Part shown: positions 1-4,723 of the stretch, piece after piece
How the letters are laid out: each line of letters opens with the position of its first letter
Position numbering within the stretch: the stretch's first letter is position 1
Source: Lachnospiraceae bacterium UBA4316
GTDB taxonomy: Bacteria; Bacillota; Clostridia; Lachnospirales; Lachnospiraceae
Assembly: GCA_002394535.1 (NCBI GenBank)
Contig: DGUG01000035.1
Span: 865 to 8,024 of the forward strand
Direction of reading: 5' to 3'
Length of the DNA: 7,160 nt
Notes under the pieces: generated by a model
The model's database searches: none
What the model was told of the DNA's origin: nothing
The model's input: only the letters and a program-made list of their open reading frames with translations
Program-made: the position numbers and the translations under genes

Positions 1-1134
1 GAGATGATACTTAGGGAGTGCAAGGACAGGCAGATCTTAGAGTATGCAAATGACATTGACAGCGCGGGACATCAGCTCCTGTCGCTCGTAAATGATATAC
101 TTGATTTTTCCAAGATAGAGTCCGGGAAGATGGAGCTTCATCCTGTTGAATACGAAATGTTCTCCATCATGAACGATTGCTATAACATGATCTTTATGAG
201 AGCCAAGAGAAAGGATCTTGCCTTCTCCATAGTGAATGATCCGAATATTCCGGCATTCCTCTACGGAGATGAGGTAAGGATTCGTCAGATAATAATGAAC
301 CTCCTGACAAATGCGGTCAAATACACAAAGGATGGCTCTGTAACCTTAAAATTTGATTTTGAGAATACTGATGAAGATAACATTAATCTGATCATATCCG
401 TTAAGGACACCGGTATAGGAATATCTGAAGACAATCAGAAATACCTGTTTGATTCATTCAAGCGTATAGATGAAAAGACAAACAGGAACATAGAAGGAAC
501 CGGACTGGGACTGTCAATCACCAAGAAGTTTACCGATATGATGGGAGGCACTATAGAAGTCGATTCCGTGCTCTATGAAGGTTCGACATTCACCGTTACG
601 ATACCTCAGAAGATTGCGGACAAGGGTACGGTAGGACATTTCGGTGAAAGGCTTAATAAAAGAGGTGAGACGTCATCATCAGATACGGATTCGGCAGACT
701 CTTCCGACAAGAAGGACAAATTTACAGCGCCACATGCAAGGATTCTCGTTGTCGATGATGTAAAGATGAATCTCAATGTTGTAAGACTGCTGCTGAAGAA
801 TACCGGAATACAGGTCGACCTGGCATCAAGCGGTGATGAGTGTCTGAAATATACGTTGATGAAGAGATACGATGTGATACTTATGGATCATATGATGCCG
901 ATAATGGACGGAATAGAGGCACTTCACAGAATCAGAGAGCAGGCGGACGGGCTCAATACCGATACACCGGTTGTAGCTTTGACCGCAAATGCGCTTGTAG
1001 GAGCGCAGGAGATGTATCTGTCGGAGGGATTCATATCGTATTTAAGCAAGCCGGTAAAAGGCGCGGATCTTGAAGAGTGCCTTCTCAAGATACTTCCGGA
1101 AGACAAAATCATAAGGGAAAGTGATGGAAAATAA
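1..1134 (+). CDS. Hybrid sensor histidine kinase/response regulator, 3' part (truncated by window edge)
   Basis: This is the C-terminal part of a membrane or cytosolic hybrid kinase; the reading frame is open through base 1, so the N-terminus, including any sensor domain and the phospho-accepting His, lies to the left. Counting from the Met at base 4, residues about 20-50 are the end of the DHp helix pair (LLSLVNDILDFSKIESGKME). The HATPase domain follows, with N-box Asn99 and Asn103, G1 box DTGIGI at 135-140 and G2 box GTGLGLSI from 165. A Ser/Asp/Lys-rich linker (about 213-243) leads to a receiver domain with acidic pair Asp251/Asp252, phospho-acceptor Asp295 (MDHMMPIMDG), Thr327 and Lys349. 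All key residues are intact, so both kinase and receiver should be active. No HPt domain or DNA-binding output follows the receiver, so the phosphate is probably passed to a separate HPt protein or the receiver is regulatory. The last 11 bases overlap the next gene. The signal sensed cannot be told. Confidence 0.95.
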   Translation, partial: EMILRECKDRQILEYANDIDSAGHQLLSLVNDILDFSKIESGKMELHPVEYEMFSIMNDCYNMIFMRAKRKDLAFSIVNDPNIPAFLYGDEVRIRQIIMNLLTNAVKYTKDGSVTLKFDFENTDEDNINLIISVKDTGIGISEDNQKYLFDSFKRIDEKTNRNIEGTGLGLSITKKFTDMMGGTIEVDSVLYEGSTFTVTIPQKIADKGTVGHFGERLNKRGETSSSDTDSADSSDKKDKFTAPHARILVVDDVKMNLNVVRLLLKNTGIQVDLASSGDECLKYTLMKRYDVILMDHMMPIMDGIEALHRIREQADGLNTDTPVVALTANALVGAQEMYLSEGFISYLSKPVKGADLEECLLKILPEDKIIRESDGK

Positions 1135-1843
1135 TCCGAAAGTTAAAGGTGTTCTTACGGCAGCACTGAATATTGTTTCGATAATACTGTTAGGTCTTGT
1201 ACTTCAGATCGGCGGCGCTTACCTTGTAAACGCCGCTGTAAACATTATGGGGAAAGTGGATGCGGCATCTTCTGTCGCGTCCGCGGCACTCCAGTACAAC
1301 GATTTTATGGAATATATCAGAACAATAGAGCCTAAGCAGTTTGCCAATGTTATCTTTGTAGCTCCCCTTATTGAAGAGATAGTATTCAGATTGATCTTTC
1401 TTCGGGCCGGTAAGATGGTTCTTCCGTTCTGGGCAGCCAATCTTATTCAGGCAGCACTGTTTGGACTGTATCATACGGTTACGATACAGAGGGTGTATGG
1501 TTTTGTTATCGGACTGGTTATAGGTTGTGTATTCTATTATTGCCCGATTGTATACCGTTCAAGATGTGTCGAAGACGCCGGGAAGAGCCTTCGCGGTAAA
1601 GAGGGCGGATTATCTTCGGTTCCCGACAGCCTTATCGGTGTTGCGACCACATTCCTTCTACACGTTGTGATAAATGCGGCCGGAATATTCATATCACCTC
1701 TGCTTCCCGCGGATCTGACATATTCTCTTCAGATAATCATAGGATCGGTATTTATGCTGATCGCATTTGCAGCAGCGTATGCTTTGTATTTCATATCCCG
1801 AAAAGGGAACAATACAAATTATCATGCGGAGGTGGCCGGATGA
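1124..1843 (+). CDS. CPBP-family intramembrane metalloprotease (CAAX protease/Abi type)
   Basis: A 239-residue polytopic membrane protein with the three CPBP motifs: EE-x3-R (Glu84, Glu85, Arg89 in PLIEEIVFR), F-x3-H (Phe113 to His117 in FGLYH) and H-x3-N (His180 to Asn184 in LHVVINAAG). In this family the Glu and His residues form the active or metal-binding site of an intramembrane protease; bacterial members act on small peptides, regulators or prenylated-type substrates, and many have no known target. Membrane segments are likely near residues 11-36, 74-95, 99-117, 122-139, 170-190 and 202-224. I chose ATG 1124 over GTG 1121 because AAGGGA (1113-1118) lies 5 bases before the ATG but only 2 before the GTG. 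The gene overlaps the kinase stop and shares an ATGA junction with the ligase gene after it, so the three are probably translationally coupled. Unusually, about 30 polar residues (from about 141) separate the second and third motifs. Confidence 0.88.
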   Translation: MENNPKVKGVLTAALNIVSIILLGLVLQIGGAYLVNAAVNIMGKVDAASSVASAALQYNDFMEYIRTIEPKQFANVIFVAPLIEEIVFRLIFLRAGKMVLPFWAANLIQAALFGLYHTVTIQRVYGFVIGLVIGCVFYYCPIVYRSRCVEDAGKSLRGKEGGLSSVPDSLIGVATTFLLHVVINAAGIFISPLLPADLTYSLQIIIGSVFMLIAFAAAYALYFISRKGNNTNYHAEVAG

Positions 1844-2754
1844 GAAAAGGACTTCTTATAGTTAATGCATTTTTAAAATCCGAAGCAGTCCGGGTTACGT
1901 ATGATGCGCTACTTGCGGGAGCCGCGAGAGCAGGAATCGAAATGGAGCTGTCTGTTAATTCCGATTATTTTGTTGATATGGCCGACGGAAGGGTAAGATG
2001 TTTTTCATCGGATGTTTCAGCAGAGCTTGAGGATGCAGGATTTATCCTGTTCTGGAACAAAGATGTATTCCTCGGAAGAGCACTTGAGAGGGCAGGATAT
2101 CGCCTTTTTAACAGCGCTTCCGGAATAGAATACTGTGATAACAAGGCGCTTACATTCGAGAAACTTGATGGTATTGTACATATTCCGAGGACGTTCAAGA
2201 TTCCAATGACATTTGAATCCATAGGATATACATCTCTCGAATTTGAAGAATATCTGGGAGATACTCTTGGCTATCCCTATGTTATCAAGGAATGTTACGG
2301 GTCATACGGGGGTCAGGTATATCTTGCAGGAAGCCAAGAGGAAGCACACGAGATCCTTAAGCGTACTAATGGGAGGGAGTGCCTTGCCCAAAAATTCATT
2401 GAAACCAGCCGTGGACGTGATCTTAGGGCTTACGTTGTGGGAGACAGGGTTGTTGCTTCCATGGTCAGGAGCAATGCAAATGATTTTCGCTCAAACATTG
2501 AAAACGGTGGGCGTGGGACTGGGTGTGATATTACAAAAGAGCAGGAAGAGATGGCAGTGACTGCTGTACATAAGCTGGGACTTGATTTTGCCGGGGTCGA
2601 TATACTGTTTGGAGAGGATGATGAACCTTTGCTGTGCGAGGTTAACTCCAACGCCCAGTTCAAGGGTCTCAAGGATGCCACAGGTGTAGATGTTACGGAT
2701 GCGTTGTTTGAATATATAAAACGTTCTTGCAATCAAATACAGTATACATTATAA
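1840..2754 (+). CDS. RimK-like ATP-grasp ligase
   Basis: A 304-residue protein, close to the length of E. coli RimK (about 300). Residues about 1-95 form the pre-ATP-grasp domain; the ATP-grasp fold follows. Visible landmarks are the nucleotide-binding Lys150 with a glycine-rich stretch (VIKECYGSYGGQ), the RimK-like block DLRAYVVGDRVVA, the DFRSNIENGG block, and the metal ligands Asp254 (AGVDILF), Glu267 and Asn269 (CEVNSNAQFKG). Family members form an acyl-phosphate on a carboxylate and join it to an amine: RimK adds Glu to ribosomal protein S6, while relatives act in LysW-linked lysine synthesis, coenzyme F420 or methanopterin tailing, or peptide modification. No LysW, S6 or precursor peptide is seen nearby, so the substrate is unknown. 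The start is firm: GGAGG at 1828-1832 is 7 bases before ATG 1840, which overlaps the protease stop as ATGA. The final motif reads E-V-N-S-N-A where E. coli RimK has E-V-N-A-S-P. Confidence 0.88.
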   Translation: MRKGLLIVNAFLKSEAVRVTYDALLAGAARAGIEMELSVNSDYFVDMADGRVRCFSSDVSAELEDAGFILFWNKDVFLGRALERAGYRLFNSASGIEYCDNKALTFEKLDGIVHIPRTFKIPMTFESIGYTSLEFEEYLGDTLGYPYVIKECYGSYGGQVYLAGSQEEAHEILKRTNGRECLAQKFIETSRGRDLRAYVVGDRVVASMVRSNANDFRSNIENGGRGTGCDITKEQEEMAVTAVHKLGLDFAGVDILFGEDDEPLLCEVNSNAQFKGLKDATGVDVTDALFEYIKRSCNQIQYTL

Positions 2755-2769
2755 TCAGTGATATATGAC

Positions 2770-2803
2770 GCTTTAACTTGATAAAGCAACAAAGGATTAT
2801 ACA
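2770..2803 (+). promoter_or_regulatory. Possible weak promoter with an inverted repeat ahead of the DUF4190 gene
   Basis: TTGATA at 2778-2783 and TATACA at 2798-2803 resemble -35 and -10 hexamers, but the 14-base gap is shorter than the usual 16-18. A perfect 6-base inverted repeat, GCTTTA (2770-2775) and TAAAGC (2782-2787), overlaps the -35-like element and could be a protein-binding site. No T-run follows it, so it is not a terminator. The 70-base gap after the ligase gene is the only place in the left half where a new transcript could begin. The call is tentative. Confidence 0.25.
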
Positions 2804-2824
2804 AACCAAGGGAGGATATTATTA

Positions 2825-3262
2825 ATGAGTGATTTTGACAATAACGGATTTGAGACAACAGAGACTGTTGAGACAGTTGAAAATGTTGAGACTATAGACG
2901 AAGGTGCAGACAGTTCAACGGATTATTCTGATTATACATCGAGTCAGACGACATATTCCGAGCCTGTAAATGAATCAAAGGTATTTGCGATCATTTCACT
3001 TGTTTGCGGTATTGTATCTCTCGTTTGCAGCTGCTGCGGATGGCTGTCTATAATACTGGCTGTGGCTGCTATCGTTCTTGGAATCATATCCATTAATAAG
3101 CAGGAAAATGCGAAGGGTATGGCAATCGCCGGAATAGTCTGCGGTGGTGTTGGTCTTGTGATCGCAGTGGCACTTCTTATCTTTGGAGCTGCCATGGGAG
3201 AAGCAATAAACACCAACCCTGATATTGTGGAGGATTTTGTTGATCAGATCGAAAATCTGTAA
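2825..3262 (+). CDS. Small DUF4190-type membrane protein with acidic, repetitive N-terminus
   Basis: A 145-residue protein in two parts. Residues 1-51 are polar and strongly acidic, rich in Glu, Thr, Ser, Asp and Tyr, with five tandem E-T/N-x triplets at 10-24; the tail is probably disordered. Residues 52-121 match the DUF4190 pattern: a helical hairpin (about 53-69 and 73-90, with Cys61, Cys68, Cys70, Cys71), a short polar turn NKQENAKG, then the conserved MAIAGIVCGGVGL leading into a further helix. A short acidic tail ends the protein. The function of the family is unknown; members often carry variable N-termini and stay in the membrane. There is no cleavable signal peptide. The start is clear: AGGGAGG (2809-2815) lies 9 bases before ATG 2825. 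Its 3' end overlaps the start of the DUF2752 gene, so both are likely made together. Confidence 0.8.
   Translation: MSDFDNNGFETTETVETVENVETIDEGADSSTDYSDYTSSQTTYSEPVNESKVFAIISLVCGIVSLVCSCCGWLSIILAVAAIVLGIISINKQENAKGMAIAGIVCGGVGLVIAVALLIFGAAMGEAINTNPDIVEDFVDQIENL
2852..2896 (+). repeat. Five tandem 9-base units within the DUF4190 gene
   Basis: Five in-frame 9-base units, GAGACAACA, GAGACTGTT, GAGACAGTT, GAAAATGTT and GAGACTATA, encode ETT-ETV-ETV-ENV-ETI (residues 10-24). They look like an expanded coding microrepeat with drift between copies. Such in-frame units can change in number without breaking the gene. Confidence 0.75.
3229..3233 (+). promoter_or_regulatory. Internal ribosome site (GGAGG) deciding the DUF2752 start
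   Basis: GGAGG inside the end of the DUF4190 gene sits 6 bases before TTG 3240 and 3 bases before TTG 3237, in the DUF2752 frame. The first ATG in that frame lies deep in the protein, past the conserved Cys motif, so a non-ATG start is needed. The spacing favours TTG 3240. Confidence 0.5.
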
Positions 3263-3686
3263 GAATGAACTTGGCAATACGGATAAGTTATTGTATGAAC
3301 TTGGTTTAGTGGCACTGGGCATAGGTATTGCGGCAGTGCTGCTTTACTTTACTACGGGCATTAATGTACTGGCTCTTAAATATCCGTGCGTATTCAACAA
3401 GGTTACGCATCTGTGCTGTCCGGGATGCGGAGGTACGCGTGCACTGCGTGCTCTCCTAAAAGGTGAGATACTTAAAAGTATTTACGATTATCCGCCTCTT
3501 ATATTTGCGGCAGTGATCTATGTCGTATTTATGGTAAGATGCACGTTATATATTGTATTCGGGATCAGAAAATCAAGGGACGGTGCTGTTGTTAAATACC
3601 TGTATATTTTTCTCGCGCTTATGATCGTGCAGTGGATTGTAAAGGTCGTTGCTCAAATTGGTTTTAATTATTATTGGTTTAGTTGA
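3240..3686 (+). CDS. DUF2752 membrane protein
   Basis: About 148 residues from the preferred start TTG 3240. The family signature is clear: CCPGCGGTRALRALLKGE (Cys59, Cys60, Cys63, Arg67) followed by a Y-x-PPL turn (YDYPPL), which is where DUF2752 proteins normally read Y-N-P. Hydrophobic segments lie near residues 20-42, 82-103 and 117-139, so it is probably an integral membrane protein. Its function is unknown; the paired cysteines could bind metal or undergo redox change, which is inference. There is no in-frame ATG upstream of the motif: TTG 3225, 3237, 3240 and 3291 and GTG 3309 are possible starts, and only 3240 has a well-placed GGAGG (3229-3233). The start therefore overlaps the DUF4190 stop by 23 bases. 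The stop is within a few bases of the methyltransferase start. The exact N-terminus is uncertain; the gene itself is not. Confidence 0.8.
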   Translation: MIRSKICKNELGNTDKLLYELGLVALGIGIAAVLLYFTTGINVLALKYPCVFNKVTHLCCPGCGGTRALRALLKGEILKSIYDYPPLIFAAVIYVVFMVRCTLYIVFGIRKSRDGAVVKYLYIFLALMIVQWIVKVVAQIGFNYYWFS

Positions 3687-3688
3687 TT

Positions 3689-4564
3689 ATGTTCCTTGCA
3701 GACAACTGGAAAGACTATGAAGTGATAGATACAAGCGACGGTGAAAAGCTCGAGCGCTGGGGTGATTATGTTCTGGTACGCCCTGATCCGCAGGTTATCT
3801 GGAATACCCCAAGGACGGATAAGCGTTGGAGCCGGCCAAACGGACACTATCACAGATCAAATAAAGGTGGCGGCGAATGGGAATTCTTTGATCTTCCGGA
3901 TGAGTGGAGTATCCGGTACAAAGAGCTTACGTTTTGCCTGAAACCGTTTGCATTCAAGCATACGGGACTGTTTCCCGAGCAGGCGGCAAACTGGGATTGG
4001 TTTTCTTCCATAATAAAGGAAGCTTTGGTAAAAGATCCGGGAAGAGAGATAAAAGTTCTTAATCTGTTTGCTTATACCGGTGGTGCGACAATATCTGCTG
4101 CAGCGGCCGGAGCAAAGGTCACCCATGTCGATGCGGCAAAGGGAATGGTAGGCTGGGCGAAGGAGAATGCAAAAGCAAGCGGTTTGGAAGATGCCCCTAT
4201 CAGATGGCTCGTTGATGACTGTGTAAAGTTTGTTGAACGTGAGAGCAGGCGGGGTAACAAATACGATGGGATAATTATGGATCCCCCATCATACGGGAGA
4301 GGCCCGAAAGGTGAGATCTGGAAACTTGAGGACTGTGTTTTTCCGCTCCTTGAGAAGACGGCTGAAATTCTTGCCGACAATCCATTGTTTGTGCTTGTTA
4401 ATTCCTATACTACAGGGTTGCAGCCGGCAGTTCTATCATATATGATGAATACTGTTTTCGTTAACCGGTTCGGGGGCCATGTTGAAGCCGGGGAAGTCGG
4501 TCTTCCGGTCACGGGAAACAACCTGGTGCTGCCTTGCGGAGCATCCGGCAGGTACACTGCCTGA
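3689..4564 (+). CDS. Class I SAM-dependent methyltransferase, RlmI-like (COG1092 type)
   Basis: A 291-residue cytosolic protein. Residues 1-105 form an N-terminal substrate-recognition region rich in Trp and basic residues. The Rossmann-type domain follows: motif I VLNLFAYTGGAT (from 123), acidic motif II Asp148 (HVDAAKGM), which would hold the SAM ribose, and motif IV DPPSYGRGPKGE (Asp198 to Pro200). DPP-[SKF] motif IV and the LNLFAYTG motif I are typical of the 23S rRNA methyltransferase group that includes E. coli RlmI, so RNA is the likely substrate, but base and position cannot be assigned. It lacks the N-terminal PUA domain of RlmI and is shorter (RlmI is near 400). I chose ATG 3689, 2 bases after the upstream stop. 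TTG 3683, which would give a 4-base TTGA overlap and two extra residues, is possible. Neither has a good Shine-Dalgarno, so translation probably relies on ribosomes finishing the DUF2752 gene. Confidence 0.85.
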   Translation: MFLADNWKDYEVIDTSDGEKLERWGDYVLVRPDPQVIWNTPRTDKRWSRPNGHYHRSNKGGGEWEFFDLPDEWSIRYKELTFCLKPFAFKHTGLFPEQAANWDWFSSIIKEALVKDPGREIKVLNLFAYTGGATISAAAAGAKVTHVDAAKGMVGWAKENAKASGLEDAPIRWLVDDCVKFVERESRRGNKYDGIIMDPPSYGRGPKGEIWKLEDCVFPLLEKTAEILADNPLFVLVNSYTTGLQPAVLSYMMNTVFVNRFGGHVEAGEVGLPVTGNNLVLPCGASGRYTA

Positions 4565-4567
4565 TTA

Positions 4568-4573
4568 TATAAT
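4568..4573 (+). promoter_or_regulatory. Possible -10 box for the putP leader
   Basis: A perfect TATAAT lies just after the methyltransferase stop. No convincing -35 hexamer is seen 16-18 bases upstream (the bases there are CCGGCA), so promoter activity is uncertain. If used, transcription would begin near 4580 and give putP a leader of about 145 bases that contains the small ORF and all the stems. Confidence 0.35.
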
Positions 4574-4596
4574 CTATGAGAGCAAAGGAGATTCCT

Positions 4597-4705
4597 AATG
4601 GTGTGGCTCTTGGGTAAGGGTGGTGTAAAGTTTTCTATGAAAACTTTGCAGCACGTAGGCCACGCCTCCACGAAGTGGACTTTGAATGGCGTGGCTCTCA
4701 AGTAA
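4597..4705 (+). repeat. Pair of 21-base imperfect direct repeats in the putP leader
   Basis: Copy A (4597-4617) and copy B (4685-4705) match at 17 of 21 bases; all four differences are transitions (two T/C, two G/A). Each reads N-G-V-A-L-x-stop in its own frame, but they are 88 bases apart, so the two frames differ. Only copy B is in the frame of the 35-codon ORF. The core of each copy can pair with the same central segment, 4658-4666. Confidence 0.7.
4598..4705 (+). CDS. 35-residue small ORF upstream of putP (possible leader peptide)
   Basis: This reading frame begins at ATG 4598 with AAAGGAG at 4584-4590, spaced 7 bases, as good a ribosome site as those of the real genes here. It encodes 35 residues beginning MVWLLGKGGVKFSMKTLQ and ending TLNGVALK, a basic peptide (five Lys, two His) with no acidic residue, no proline and no clear membrane span. 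I do not recognise it. It ends at TAA 4703, five bases before AGGAGG (4711-4716) of putP. Lack of proline codons argues against classical attenuation by proline supply. Translation would unfold every stem in the leader. It may be a leader peptide, a small basic protein, or chance coding within a palindromic repeat; conservation of the amino acids versus the stems would tell. Confidence reflects the ribosome site and placement, not any known family. Confidence 0.45.
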   Translation: MVWLLGKGGVKFSMKTLQHVGHASTKWTLNGVALK

Positions 4706-4716
4706 GAAAGAGGAGG
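4600..4716 (+). promoter_or_regulatory. Structured putP leader RNA with competing stems
   Basis: Four pairings can be read directly. Hairpin 1: 4624-4635 with 4639-4650, 12 base pairs (one G-U) around a TAT loop, extendable across one mismatch to 4620-4622/4652-4654. Hairpin 2: TCCAC (4667-4671) with GTGGA (4675-4679). Central segment GGCCACGCC (4658-4666) pairs either upstream with 4600-4608 (7 Watson-Crick plus 2 G-U) or downstream with 4688-4696 (8 plus 1 G-U), and these two are mutually exclusive. CCTCC (4665-4669) also complements GGAGG (4712-4716), the putP ribosome site. No T-run follows any stem, so termination is unlikely; control of translation is the better guess. It matches no riboswitch class I know. 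Confidence 0.5.
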
Positions 4717-4723
4717 AAAAATA

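Noticed and set aside
1121..1123. GTG 1121 as the start of the CPBP protease gene.
   Set aside because: The ribosome site would be only 2 bases away; ATG 1124 has better spacing and is the more common start codon.
2770..2787. Inverted repeat GCTTTA/TAAAGC after the ATP-grasp gene as a terminator.
   Set aside because: The stem is only 6 pairs, A/T-rich, and no T-run follows it.
3265..3309. ATG 3265 as a start for the DUF2752 gene with a frameshift.
   Set aside because: The frame stops after 14 codons and the uninterrupted TTG 3240 frame with GGAGG explains the gene without assuming an error.
4576..4617. A 13-codon frame (ATG 4576 to TAA 4615) reading MRAKEIPNGVALG.
   Set aside because: It has no ribosome site and overlaps the better-supported 35-codon ORF; it matters only because it shows the NGVAL repeat in another frame.
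4600..4716. The putP leader as a proline attenuator or transcription terminator.
   Set aside because: The small ORF has no proline codon and no stem is followed by a T-run.
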